DNA of 64,000 nucleotides from Robiginitomaculum antarcticum DSM 21748 (GTDB lineage: Bacteria; Pseudomonadota; Alphaproteobacteria; Caulobacterales; Maricaulaceae): NCBI RefSeq assembly GCF_000365025.1, contig NZ_KB823014.1:1-64000 (forward strand), written 5' to 3'. This document shows, one piece after another, positions 54,873 to 63,335 of this stretch (position 1 is the stretch's first letter; each line of letters begins with the position of its first letter). The translations under genes were made by a program, and so were the position numbers. Under the pieces are notes generated by a model. The model did no database searches, was not told the DNA's origin, and saw only the letters and a list, made by a program, of their open reading frames with translations.

Positions 54873-55166
54873 TTAGGCGGCAGCTTCAGCTTGGTTCTTA
54901 ATCAGAACGCGCTTAATTTTTTTCGCTTTTTCAGTCAGCTTTACGTTCTTTGTGCCGATGAGAAAGCCGTCAAGACCGCCTTTAAACTCGACCGTGCGCA
55001 ATGTCGCAGCGGTAACGCGTAAGCGGTAACGTTGTCCCAGCGCTTCAGAAGCGAGAGTGACATTACAAAGATTGGGCTCAAAACGGCGACGGGTTCTCCG
55101 CTTGGAATGGGAGACATTGTTGCCGGACATAGGGCCCGTGCCGAGTAGATCGCAAGTGCGGGACAT
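54873..55166 (-). CDS. rpmB: 50S ribosomal protein L28
   Basis: The 97-residue protein has MSRTCDLLGTGPMSGNNVSH, typical for alphaproteobacterial L28, then KRRTRRRFEPNLCNVTL and LRVTAATLRTVEFKGGLDGF. The start is ATG 55164-55166; the open frame extends upstream to 55283 but that part is not conserved L28 sequence. It is followed by a strong terminator and is divergent from the DUF3108 gene, a common neighbour in alphaproteobacteria. Confidence 0.97.
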   Translation of the reverse strand: MSRTCDLLGTGPMSGNNVSHSKRRTRRRFEPNLCNVTLASEALGQRYRLRVTAATLRTVEFKGGLDGFLIGTKNVKLTEKAKKIKRVLIKNQAEAAA

Positions 55167-55359
55167 GTTTTTCCTCACAGAATGGTAATTTGGTATGGCG
55201 CGCCTACACATATATAGGCTCGCCGGAAAGATGGCGGGACATAAACTATTCGTGAGCCCAGCGTCAACCCGCTTGCTGTTCATAATCTGTCTAATATGTG
55301 CAGTCTATAGTGCTTTCTTAGGCTAACGCCATAGAAAAGAGAATTCTGAAAGGTTTATC

Positions 55360-56229
55360 ATGACCAAACGTATAAAAAATCTGTTTATTACAACCGCTAT
55401 GTTATCTGCGGGAATCGCTCTTGGCGCGATTCTTCCGGCCATTGCGCAGGCGCAAAACGGCGCAACTCCTGTGATTCAGACCGCAAACGCACCCATGATC
55501 ACGACATTTACTGTGGATTATCGCGGCTCACTCTTCATCTTCCCGCTCGGGGATTTGCGCGTGACCGGATATAAAACCGATGCGGCTTACGCCATGCGCG
55601 CCGATATGAAAGCCGCCGGACTGGGCAAAATCGCCAAAGACGGTGATCTATGGTCTACGGCAGAGGGCTATTACAGCCCGAACGGTGTGCGCTCGACCCA
55701 TCATGTTATACAAAAGCTCAACGAAAAAGGCCGCCGCGTCGAAATTAAATATGACGCGGCCGGAAACCCGGTCACAGCGATTGAGCCGCGCTTCGGCTCT
55801 ATGGGCGTGCCGCCGGCCACGGATCAAGAACGCCGCGAAGCTGTCGACGCCCTGTCCGCCATTATGCAATTCATGACCATCGGGCATAAATACGGCACTC
55901 AACCCTGCACGGGCAGCATTCCGGTCTTTGACGGTAAGCAGCGCTATAATCTGAACCTTAAGCCGGCCGGCAATAAGACGATCAGCCAAAGCAGCTATCG
56001 CGGCGAGACTGTGCGGTGTAATTTATTCATGGAAAATGTCTCCGGCTATGATCCCGAAGATCTGTTAACCGCAGAAGAAGCCAATACGCCGCTGGTGATC
56101 TATCTGGCCAATTATGAGAACGCCGGTATGTGGGTACCTGTGCGCTTTGACTACCGCGTCTCCGGTATCAAAGTAAACATCACGGCGACGGACATCAATA
56201 TCAATACCGCCCCTGCGCCCGCACCGTAA
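55360..56229 (+). CDS. DUF3108 family exported protein
   Basis: The 289-residue protein starts with a signal peptide (LFITTAMLSAGIALGAILPA, cleaved near AQA/Q). The DUF3108 features are FTVDYRGSLFIFPLGDLRVT, YAMRADMKAAGLGK and YYSPNGVRSTHHVIQK; a second conserved block is LSAIMQFMTIGHKYGTQPC. Proteins of this family are periplasmic and of unknown function. It ends about 60 bp before the helicase gene. Confidence 0.85.
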   Translation: MTKRIKNLFITTAMLSAGIALGAILPAIAQAQNGATPVIQTANAPMITTFTVDYRGSLFIFPLGDLRVTGYKTDAAYAMRADMKAAGLGKIAKDGDLWSTAEGYYSPNGVRSTHHVIQKLNEKGRRVEIKYDAAGNPVTAIEPRFGSMGVPPATDQERREAVDALSAIMQFMTIGHKYGTQPCTGSIPVFDGKQRYNLNLKPAGNKTISQSSYRGETVRCNLFMENVSGYDPEDLLTAEEANTPLVIYLANYENAGMWVPVRFDYRVSGIKVNITATDININTAPAPAP

Positions 56230-56290
56230 TAAGGCAGCCCAGCGCAGCATCAACACTTGAACGGGCCGGACAAAGCCGCAATTAAAGGCT

Positions 56291-59200
56291 ATGTCCGGCT
56301 ATCGTCCAGACCCTGTTGTCACGGCTATATTAGGCCCGACCAATACGGGCAAAACCCATTACGCTATAGAGCGCATGCTGGCCCGCCGCTCGGGCGTGAT
56401 CGGGCTGCCGCTGCGCTTGCTCGCGCGTGAGGTTTATGACCGGATCATCAAGCTCAAAGACGCGCGGCTTTGCGCGCTGATTACGGGCGAGGAAAAAATC
56501 ATCCCGCCCGGCGCGCAATATTTTGTCTGCACCGTCGAGGCCATGCCGCAAGACCGCGAATTTGCCTTTGTGGCTATTGATGAAGTGCAGCTTTGTGCCC
56601 ACAAAGAGCGCGGACATATTTTCACAGACCGCCTGCTGCATATGCGCGGCACTGAAGAAACGCTGTTTTTAGGCGCGGAGACCCTGCGCCCCATCATCCG
56701 CGATCTTGTGCCCAAAGCCCGGCACGAAACGCGCGAGCGCTTCTCGACCCTCAGCTATGCGGGAGCGACCAAAATGTCCCGTCTGCCTAAGCGCAGCGTC
56801 ATTGTCGCCTTTACCGCAGCAGAGGTCTATTCGCTGGCGGAGTTGATGCGTCGCCACCGCGGCGGGGCGGCCGTTGTTATGGGCGCATTGTCTCCGCGCA
56901 CGCGCAATGCCCAAGCGGCGCTCTATCAGTCCGGCGAAGTCGATTTCCTGATTGCGACAGACGCTGTCGGCATGGGTCTTAATCTGGACGCCGATCATGT
57001 TGCCTTTGCCTCTATGCGCAAATTTGACGGAAATCGCCGCCGTTACCTCTCCAGCGATGAAGCCGCGCAAATTGCGGGGCGCGCCGGACGGTTTCGTAAT
57101 GCCGGCACATTCGGCACCACAGCGAATTGCCTGCCGATGGATGATGATATGGTCGGGCGAATCGAAAACCATCTCTTTGATCCGCTGCGCTATGTGGAAT
57201 GGCGCAACAACAATCTGGATATGAGCAGCGTTGAGCGACTGATGTTTACGCTCAATAAACCGCCGGAAAGAAGACGGCTGCGCCGCGTTAAAAATATCAG
57301 CGACGAGATTGCGCTGGACAGGTTTGTCGAAAACCAGGCGCTGATATCAGGGGTCAATTCCGCGTGGGATGTTGCGAGATTATGGGAGGTCTGCCAGATT
57401 CCGGATTTCCGGAATTTGTCAATGGATAGCCATTTTCGTCTATTATCGGACATATATCTTCATTTGCGCGATAATGGCGGGCGGCTTCCCGAAGACTGGC
57501 TGGAAAAACACGTTAAACGTCTTGACCATATTGATGGGTCAATCGACACCTTATCTTCACGTCTGGCGAATATCCGCACATGGACATATGTCACAAATAA
57601 AGCGGCGTGGTTGTCTGATGCCAAGCATTGGATTAGCCGCACCCGCATGATAGAAGACCGGCTCTCGGACGCGCTACACGAACGGCTATTGCAAAAATTC
57701 GTGGATCGCCGCACGCAGGCGCTGCTCAAAGGATTAGGAAGTAAGACAGTCATGGACATAAAAATATCGTCATCCGGTGAAGTGACAGCCGGCGGCCATT
57801 TCGTCGGGCGCCTTGACGGGCTTGAGTTTAGCATCGACACGCAAGCCTCAGGTCTGGAAGCCAAAGCCTTGCGCGAAACGGCGGAGACATCCATCGCGCC
57901 CGAAATTGACCGCAGGATTACCTCGATGGTCGGCGCGCAGCATGACGTGTTCCGCCTTGGCGCCGACGGTATTATCTATTGGGGCGAGCATAAAATTGCG
58001 CGACTTTCAGCTGGCGCTACTGTATTAAAACCGACAATCAAAGTCATCGGCGGAGAGCTGGCACAGCCCGTTCTCACTGAGCATTTAGAAGGCCGCCTGA
58101 ACGATTTTATACAAGCTGACATCCGCAATAAACTTGCCGCGCTAAAAAATCTGGACGCCGTCAGTACGAATCAAGATATTGCGGGTGAAGCCCGCGGCTT
58201 TGCTTTTCGCCTGCTCGAAAATGACGGCGTCATGCCGCGCCGAGGCAATGAGGCTGTCATCAACGACGTTAAAGGCGCGGCCCGCGCGGATCTACGCAGC
58301 GCAGGCGTGCGCTTCGGAGAATACTTCGTCTATCTCTATGATCTAATCAAACCCGCCGCCGGCACACTTCTCACAACCCTTTACGCCTATAGCGAAAAAG
58401 GCGACGGCAAACCTTTTGTGCCCTTTGCGGGCGTGACCTCCACCCCGATGGAGGCGGGCTATAGCGAAGCCTCGCTCAACCGCGCGGGATATAGCGGACA
58501 AGGGTCGCGCATTGTGCGCGTTGATATTCTCAACCGCGTCGGGCAGACGATTCGTCAGGCCCAGACTGAGAGCGGATCGGCGCGGTTCCAGATCGCGCTG
58601 GAAATGCTGGCCTTACTGGGCAGCAGTTACGAGGAGTGCCAAGACGTTCTGCGCGCGCTTGGCTATAAATCGACCAAGGCTAAATCCGAAGATATCATGG
58701 CGGATAAAAAACCTGCTGCGGATGTGGCGGCGAAAACAGCGGACAAGAGTGACGGCGCAGATAAAGACCCGACATCGCCTGCCGCAGAGTCTCACGAAGA
58801 TACGTTGGATGATCCGACGAAGCCCGCCGCGCAAAGCTATGATGCGGCGCAGGCCGGCGACAAACCTGCCCAAGCCGTTAAATTGAACACACTGGGTAAA
58901 GACGGAAAACCCAAACACAATATGCCAAGCGCTCCGGCCGCTAAAGCCAGGCCTAAAAAATCGCGCAGCAAAACCCCAGCGGCGCTAAGCTATTTTCAGC
59001 CGGTCACCGGACAGGATGAAGACGGCAATGATATTCGCGGCCACCAAGACGAAGTGTGGTACCCGCAACGCCGTAATAGCGGCGGCGGCTCCGCCCGTCC
59101 CGCGCAAGACAGACCGCCGCGCAATAAAAATGGATTTAAAGGCAAACCGCGCGATAATAAAACAGACGCCAAACGCGGTAAAGAGGCCCCGCGTGGCAAT

Positions 59201-59305
59201 AAGAACAATAATCGCGGCGCGTCCAAACCCTCTAAAGCAAATTACGAAGACAGTCCTTTTGCGGCGCTTATGGCCCTAAAAAATCCCGAAAAGAAAAAGG
59301 ATTAG
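56291..59305 (+). CDS. SUV3-like DExH helicase with long basic/acidic tail
   Basis: The 1004-residue protein has the Walker A ILGPTNTGKTHYAIERML (~12-29), VAIDEVQLCAHKERGH (~95), FTAAEVYSLAELM, IATDAVGMGLNLDADHVAF and QIAGRAGRFRNAGTFGT (motif VI), the order of the SUV3/Skp2-like RNA helicases. A C-terminal region (~820-1000) is low-complexity and charged, with KKSRSKTPAALSYFQPVTGQ and Lys/Arg-rich runs, unlike mitochondrial SUV3. The order helicase - S4 - fdxA - carD is conserved in alphaproteobacteria. An RNA degradation role is inferred from the family. Confidence 0.9.
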   Translation: MSGYRPDPVVTAILGPTNTGKTHYAIERMLARRSGVIGLPLRLLAREVYDRIIKLKDARLCALITGEEKIIPPGAQYFVCTVEAMPQDREFAFVAIDEVQLCAHKERGHIFTDRLLHMRGTEETLFLGAETLRPIIRDLVPKARHETRERFSTLSYAGATKMSRLPKRSVIVAFTAAEVYSLAELMRRHRGGAAVVMGALSPRTRNAQAALYQSGEVDFLIATDAVGMGLNLDADHVAFASMRKFDGNRRRYLSSDEAAQIAGRAGRFRNAGTFGTTANCLPMDDDMVGRIENHLFDPLRYVEWRNNNLDMSSVERLMFTLNKPPERRRLRRVKNISDEIALDRFVENQALISGVNSAWDVARLWEVCQIPDFRNLSMDSHFRLLSDIYLHLRDNGGRLPEDWLEKHVKRLDHIDGSIDTLSSRLANIRTWTYVTNKAAWLSDAKHWISRTRMIEDRLSDALHERLLQKFVDRRTQALLKGLGSKTVMDIKISSSGEVTAGGHFVGRLDGLEFSIDTQASGLEAKALRETAETSIAPEIDRRITSMVGAQHDVFRLGADGIIYWGEHKIARLSAGATVLKPTIKVIGGELAQPVLTEHLEGRLNDFIQADIRNKLAALKNLDAVSTNQDIAGEARGFAFRLLENDGVMPRRGNEAVINDVKGAARADLRSAGVRFGEYFVYLYDLIKPAAGTLLTTLYAYSEKGDGKPFVPFAGVTSTPMEAGYSEASLNRAGYSGQGSRIVRVDILNRVGQTIRQAQTESGSARFQIALEMLALLGSSYEECQDVLRALGYKSTKAKSEDIMADKKPAADVAAKTADKSDGADKDPTSPAAESHEDTLDDPTKPAAQSYDAAQAGDKPAQAVKLNTLGKDGKPKHNMPSAPAAKARPKKSRSKTPAALSYFQPVTGQDEDGNDIRGHQDEVWYPQRRNSGGGSARPAQDRPPRNKNGFKGKPRDNKTDAKRGKEAPRGNKNNNRGASKPSKANYEDSPFAALMALKNPEKKKD

Positions 59306-59314
59306 ACTGCGTCT

Positions 59315-59632
59315 TTGGTAGACTACGCCCAAACGGAAACAGTGCGTTTGGACATATGGCTCTGGCGCGCCCGCTTTGTAAAAACGCGCGCCCTCGCCCG
59401 ACACCTCATTGAAAAAGGTAAAGTCCGCATAAGCCGTAATGGTCAGACCAAGCGGGTCAAAAAAGCGAATACTGTCGTGCGCAGCGGCGACATTGTGACT
59501 TTAACCCGCCCGCACGGACTGATCGTGGCGCAAATGATCAGCGCCGGAGAGCGGCGCGGCCCGCCATCAGAGGCCAGAGCGCTGTATGAGTTGCTCGGCG
59601 AGACGGAGCAGACTGCGCCGCGGACGTTGTGA
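59315..59632 (+). CDS. S4-domain RNA-binding protein (Hsp15-like)
   Basis: The 105-residue protein consists mainly of an S4 RNA-binding domain: RLDIWLWRARFVKTRALARH, then LIEKGKVRISRNGQTKRVKK and VRSGDIVTL. Hsp15 relatives bind stalled 50S subunits. The start is unclear: the first codon is TTG (59315) with no good ribosome site, whereas GTG 59342 has GGAAA at 5 nt spacing and would give 96 residues beginning RLDIWLW. It follows the helicase gene by 9 bp. Confidence 0.88.
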   Translation: MVDYAQTETVRLDIWLWRARFVKTRALARHLIEKGKVRISRNGQTKRVKKANTVVRSGDIVTLTRPHGLIVAQMISAGERRGPPSEARALYELLGETEQTAPRTL

Positions 59633-59690
59633 CTTATTGACAAATTGCCCCGGCCCCGCCACATCGGGCCTGTAAATTCAAGGCGTAAAT

Positions 59691-60032
59691 ATGACCTATA
59701 TCGTCAAAGACGAATGTATCAAATGTAAGTATATGGATTGCGTGGAAGTCTGTCCTGTGGACTGCTTTTATGAAGGCGAAAATATGCTCGTCATTCATCC
59801 GGACGAATGCATTGATTGCGGCGTCTGTGAACCGGAATGTCCGGTGGATGCTATCCGCCCCGATACTGACGATGAGCCGGACGGAAAATGGCTTGAGATC
59901 AATTCCAAATATGCGCTGGTATGGCCCAATGTGACCACAATCGGAAATGTTCCTGCCGACGCAGAAAAATACGTGGACGAAAAGAACAAATTCGAGAAAT
60001 ATTTCAGCCCTAAACCCGGAACAGGTGACTAA
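59691..60032 (+). CDS. fdxA: Ferredoxin FdxA (3Fe-4S/4Fe-4S type)
   Basis: The 113-residue protein has two cluster-binding regions: [20 protein letters not shown] and [20 protein letters not shown]. The first segment, with its extra Cys spacing, is the 3Fe-4S site and the second the 4Fe-4S site of the 7Fe ferredoxins. It transfers electrons in the cytoplasm. The C-terminal tail [17 protein letters not shown] is typical for the group. It is followed by a terminator-like hairpin and carD. Confidence 0.96.
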   Translation: MTYIVKDECIKCKYMDCVEVCPVDCFYEGENMLVIHPDECIDCGVCEPECPVDAIRPDTDDEPDGKWLEINSKYALVWPNVTTIGNVPADAEKYVDEKNKFEKYFSPKPGTGD

Positions 60033-60133
60033 ACCGGTCTTGTTTTAGGCCTTTCACACCTCAATACGCAGCATAAAGGGTTGAAAGAGTGGATTTTTAG
60101 CCATTTTTGTGTTATGATATTTTCATATACCGC

Positions 60134-60165
60134 AGCGCGGGCCCTCAAAAGCCCGCGCTTTGTTT
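60134..60165 (+). terminator. Hairpin between fdxA and carD
   Basis: AGCGCGGGC (60134-60142) pairs perfectly with GCCCGCGCT (60151-60159) around an 8-nt loop, followed by TTTGTTTGT. It sits 102 bp after the fdxA stop and 58 bp before carD, so it could be the fdxA terminator or an attenuator in the carD leader. A second small hairpin GCAGC-AAAGT-GCTGC (60186-60200) comes before the carD ribosome site. Confidence 0.75.
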
Positions 60166-60222
60166 GTGTTAACCCCCCTGATTGTGCAGCAAAGTGCTGC
60201 CTGTCAGTCAAAAGGACCTCTC

Positions 60223-60822
60223 ATGGCTGCAAAAAGATCTAAGAAAAAGAATGTAAGTTTCAAGGTTGGCGAACATATCGTCTATCCGGCCCACGGCGTC
60301 GGTCAAGTCACTGCGATTGACCAAGAAGTTATCGCCGGTTTTGACATTGAAGTTTATGTTGTCATGTTTGAGCAGGATAAAATGATCCTGCGCGTGCCGA
60401 CCGCTAAAGCGTCGACATCGGGCATGCGGGCTTTGTCCAATGACCTGATCCTCAAAGACTCGTTTACAACCCTGCGGGGCCGGGCGCGCATTAAACGCAC
60501 CATGTGGAGCCGCCGCGCGCAGGAATATGAAGCGAAGATTAATTCCGGCGATCTTGTGCTTGTTTCCGAAGTCGTTCGTGATCTTCACCGCACGGATGAT
60601 CAACCTGACCAATCTTATTCCGAACGCCAACTCTATGAATCGGCGCTCGACCGTATGGTGCGTGAAGTTGCCGCTATTAAAAAAGCAACGCGCTCTGCGG
60701 CGATGGAAGACATTATCGAAACGTTGACTGCAGCGCGCAAGAGAGCCGCCGCGAAAGCCGCCGCGAAAGCGGAAGCGGCTGCCGATAATGACGAAGATAA
60801 TGAGGACGAAGCCGCAGCATAA
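60223..60822 (+). CDS. carD: CarD-family RNA-polymerase-binding regulator
   Basis: CarD binds the beta subunit and stabilises open complexes at rRNA and other promoters. The 199-residue protein has the CarD/TRCF RNA-polymerase-interacting domain, FKVGEHIVYPAHGVGQVTAI and VYVVMFEQDKMILRVPTAKA (residues ~10-70), then a helical DNA-binding domain with RARIKRTMWSRRAQEYEAKI. A Lys/Ala-rich tail ends it. The start is ATG 60223, preceded by AAAGGA; an upstream in-frame ATG at 60160 would run into the leader hairpins. A strong terminator follows at 60847. Confidence 0.96.
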   Translation: MAAKRSKKKNVSFKVGEHIVYPAHGVGQVTAIDQEVIAGFDIEVYVVMFEQDKMILRVPTAKASTSGMRALSNDLILKDSFTTLRGRARIKRTMWSRRAQEYEAKINSGDLVLVSEVVRDLHRTDDQPDQSYSERQLYESALDRMVREVAAIKKATRSAAMEDIIETLTAARKRAAAKAAAKAEAAADNDEDNEDEAAA

Positions 60823-60846
60823 TCCGCCGCTTTCTCTAACGCTCTC

Positions 60847-60885
60847 AGCCCCGCTCATAAAGAATTATGAGCGGGGCTTTTTATT
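60847..60885. terminator. Strong Rho-independent terminator after carD
   Basis: AGCCCCGCTCATAA (60847-60860) pairs perfectly with TTATGAGCGGGGCT (60865-60878), a 14-bp stem with a 4-nt AGAA loop, followed by TTTTTATTA. It serves carD and may also serve the convergent nuclease gene. Confidence 0.92.
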
Positions 60886-60893
60886 ATCTGCCT

Positions 60894-61709
60894 CTAGTCC
60901 AAAACTTCTAAACGGTCAGGATCAGAGAGATAGATTGCGGGACCGTTATAGAGCTCGATCCATCCGCGCACCCGCACCCGCGCGCCTTCGAGCGCAACAG
61001 GATCAATACCCGCTTTCTTGAACCGCTTCTTACCGTCTTTTGTCAAAGACACCGTGAAATCCGTGCGGTAATCACTGCCGAAATTAAGATAAATCTGCCC
61101 GCGCACATTCGCCGTCGAGGTGATGACGCCCTCAATAATCTGGAAGCTGTCCACATCCTGGGCCAGAGGGTCAGGGTCGGGCTTTCGCACAGCGTAATAG
61201 TCCAGCGCCCACATACCGCGCTTCGCGGCGCGCGCTTCGCGTTCGGCCGCGTAGAGACGCGCCGTGTCCTGTTGCGTATCCGGCCATGAATAAACCCGCG
61301 CCATGCCGGAGCGAACCATATCTTCCTGCACCCATATTGCACCGGACGCATCAGGCGAGCCGACAAAGACTTGCGCCAATGCGCGGTCATAGCGATCACG
61401 CTGCGTGCCGCCATAGCGCAGCTGCACGTCTCTCCCCAGTGTAAGCCGGGCCAGCGCGGCTTTGGACTCCTGTCCTAAAGGCCAGTCTGTAAAGTCTTCG
61501 CGGCCCAATGATAATTTGGGTGCCTGAATGCCCGCAAGCCGTACCTTTAATCCACTGTCCAGATAAAGCGTGTCGCCGTCGGATATGCGGCTGACTTTGC
61601 CGCGCTCCCCCTCTGTCAGATCCGGCGCTGCAAGACCCGTAGTCGATAGCGACGCGGCGGTCGCAATTGTCACCAGCGAGAGCCGCTTGAGTGCTGATCG
61701 AAATCTCAT
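60894..61709 (-). CDS. Exported thermonuclease (SNase)-family protein
   Basis: The 271-residue protein has a signal peptide (LKRLSLVTIATAASLSTTGL) and the SNase OB-fold: DTLYLDSGLKVRLAGIQAPK (~55) followed by GQESKAALARLTLGRDVQLR, RYDRALAQVFV and VQEDMVRSGMARVYSWP. The Asp/Arg/Glu residues of the nuclease site are in part replaced (KVRLAGIQAPKLS has Arg; the second Asp and Glu are at YDRA and QED), so it may be catalytically altered. A C-terminal ~90-residue domain with a hairpin of strands follows. It converges on carD. Confidence 0.85.
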   Translation of the reverse strand: MRFRSALKRLSLVTIATAASLSTTGLAAPDLTEGERGKVSRISDGDTLYLDSGLKVRLAGIQAPKLSLGREDFTDWPLGQESKAALARLTLGRDVQLRYGGTQRDRYDRALAQVFVGSPDASGAIWVQEDMVRSGMARVYSWPDTQQDTARLYAAEREARAAKRGMWALDYYAVRKPDPDPLAQDVDSFQIIEGVITSTANVRGQIYLNFGSDYRTDFTVSLTKDGKKRFKKAGIDPVALEGARVRVRGWIELYNGPAIYLSDPDRLEVLD

Positions 61710-61834
61710 AGGACTTTATTGCGCAGGGCGGCCCGTAAGTCGAATCGTTAGCCACGGCGTAGCTAAATTGACCACGGTTTGACGCACGAAGCGCCATTGC
61801 GCGTAATCCTCAAATATGGTTTGACGCGCCTCAT

Positions 61835-61911
61835 GATCCCGTAGCTCAGCCGGATAGAGCATCAGATTCCTAATCTGGAGGCCGGTGGTTCGAATCCACC
61901 CGGGGTCGCCA
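61835..61911 (+). tRNA. tRNA-Arg (CCT anticodon), CCA encoded
   Basis: A complete cloverleaf is visible. The acceptor stem is GATCCCG (61835-61841) with CGGGGTC (61901-61907), the D-arm follows GTAGCTCAGC, the anticodon stem is TCAGA/TCTGG with loop TTCCTAA (anticodon CCT at 61869-61871), and the T-arm is GGTGG-TTCGAAT-CCACC. CCA is encoded at 61909-61911. It decodes AGG as arginine. tRNA 3' ends are common integration targets, and a degraded element follows. Confidence 0.97.
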
Positions 61912-62111
61912 TTTATATATTTTAAATCAATAACTTATGAAACATGAAGAATTTTAGCCTTGTTGAATTCTGGCTTCAGTAAGCACATAGTAAGCACGCA
62001 CGCTAATCATCACTACGCGAATACGCGCTTATTGATTCTTACCAACACACCCTCACTCCTTAACGAGTGGGGCTAACGGTTTGGCTAATCGCCTTTACCA
62101 CGCTCACGCTA

Positions 62112-62246
62112 TTCCCCACGGTTGTCTGCGTTTTACAACGCGACTTTTTAGCTTTTTCCTGTCCATTTAACATGGTCTGACAATCGCCACCGGATAAACC
62201 TAAAAAGTCGCCTTGCTAACCGCGCGTAAACGACAACCGTGGGGAA
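62112..62246. repeat. 135-bp interrupted inverted repeat
   Basis: TTCCCCACGGTTGTC (62112-62126) is perfectly matched by GACAACCGTGGGGAA (62232-62246). Inside, GCGACTTTTTAG (62140-62151) is matched by CTAAAAAGTCGC (62200-62211). The stem therefore has two exact arms of 15 and 12 bp with unpaired internal loops and a 48-bp apex. It could fold as a cruciform or long RNA hairpin. It may be a replication origin for the adjacent primase-bearing element, or a structural RNA. Confidence 0.75.
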
Positions 62247-62281
62247 AAAGCTCGCGGCCTATTGCCCGCGCACGGTTCAAC

Positions 62282-62311
62282 AAAAAAGCCCCGCATAGAA
62301 TGCAGGGCTTT
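62282..62311 (-). terminator. Leftward terminator of the primase remnant
   Basis: On the minus strand AAAGCCC (62305-62311) pairs with GGGCTTT (62285-62291), with an inner GCAT/ATGC stem and AGA/TCT loop, ending in a T6 run (62282-62287). It is 16 bp past the stop at 62327. Confidence 0.85.
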
Positions 62312-62326
62312 GCTTCCACTCCCCCG

Positions 62327-63335
62327 CTAGAAACGCGGGAGTGTGGCTAAAATGTCTTCGCTCATTGTGTCCGGCTTAACGCCATCCTCCAGAGCGACGG
62401 TTTTAACGAACAGATGCTTTGCCAAAATTGGCAAAGACGAGGCCGTACCCACACGGCCTCCTTCATCCCCATCAAAGATGAGAATGACGCTTTTAATGCC
62501 GTGCTTAACGAGCAATTCAGCTTGGGCCTCCGTAACGCTATCCCCGAATGTAGAAACGCAAGGAATGCCTGCGCTGTGTAGACGCAGGACAGACCAGAAG
62601 CCTTCTACGATCACAAGGCAATCGCTTCCCTTTTCAAGAACGCGATTGAGATTATAGAGCACTTTGCTTTTCTCAAACCCTTTAGGCAAGAGATAGCGCG
62701 GCACATCTTTTGGCGGAAAATCATTGGCCCATCGTCCTGAATAGGCAATTAGCTGCCCTTCGGCGTTATTAATCGAAAAGCAAATGCGATCCTTCATCAT
62801 ACCCTTATTGGCAAAGCCAATCCCAAACGCTTTAACAAGTTTTTTCTTAAACCCTCTCGCGGCAATGAACCCATGCTTATGATCCAGCTTAAGCTCAAAC
62901 GTCAGAGGCTTGTTAGACGGCCCGGCGGGTTTGTCTTTTGCGCTCGATTCAGACGGCTTGGACTTCTCCGCCTTTTTCGCTTTCGCCTTAACAGGCTTAG
63001 CGGAACGAGCCGTTTTACTCTTCGCTTTACCGCGACCATTTGAAGTCCGCTCTAAAGCTTGAGTGATCCCGAACATCTCCGCAGCCGCGAATGCAGCTTT
63101 GCGAAGCTCGCTGGTATTGCTTGGATCAAGCCCTTCCATATGCGCCACAAAGTCAAGTGCATTGCCGCCTGCATCGCAGGCGAAACAGTTATAAATCTGT
63201 TTTGCCACATTTACACCGCAGGATGGTTTGTGATCGTTATGAAAAGGACAGATGATCTTAATCTAATCCCCGTTGCCGTGCTCGTCTATTCCATAATGCT
63301 CGAGCACATCTTCAAAAACTCAGATGCTCGCGCAT
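62327..63335 (-). pseudogene. DnaG-like primase (CHC2 zinc finger and Toprim) with a frameshift and amber codon
   Basis: The intact part reads from just after an in-frame TAG (63263-63265) to the stop at 62327 and encodes the CHC2 zinc finger (IKIICPFHNDHKPSCGVN and YNCFACDAGGNALDFVAH), a Lys/Ala-rich linker, and a Toprim domain (DCLVIVEGFWSVLRLHSAGI and VILIFDGDEGGRVGTAS). Upstream, the family's first residues can be rebuilt: ATG 63335 gives MREHLSF, a one-base shift in an A5 run (63314-63318) is needed to continue as EDVLEHYGIDEHGNGD, and then a TAG replaces what is Gln in relatives. Two lesions mean no full-length product. It resembles primases of phages or integrative elements. Confidence 0.85.

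Larger units (their letters stand above)
61912..62326. other. 415-bp gene-free region with mobile-element remnants
   Basis: No convincing gene is present. Just after the tRNA lies an AT-rich stretch with a direct repeat AGTAAGCAC (61978-61986 and 61989-61997). A large interrupted inverted repeat occupies 62112-62246 and a leftward terminator 62282-62311. Together with the broken primase at 62327-63335 this looks like the decayed remains of an element inserted at the tRNA. Confidence 0.6.

Noticed and set aside
54873-55283. An upstream extension of rpmB to 55283.
   Set aside because: The extra 39 residues do not resemble L28 and would cover the promoter; ATG 55166 fits the family.
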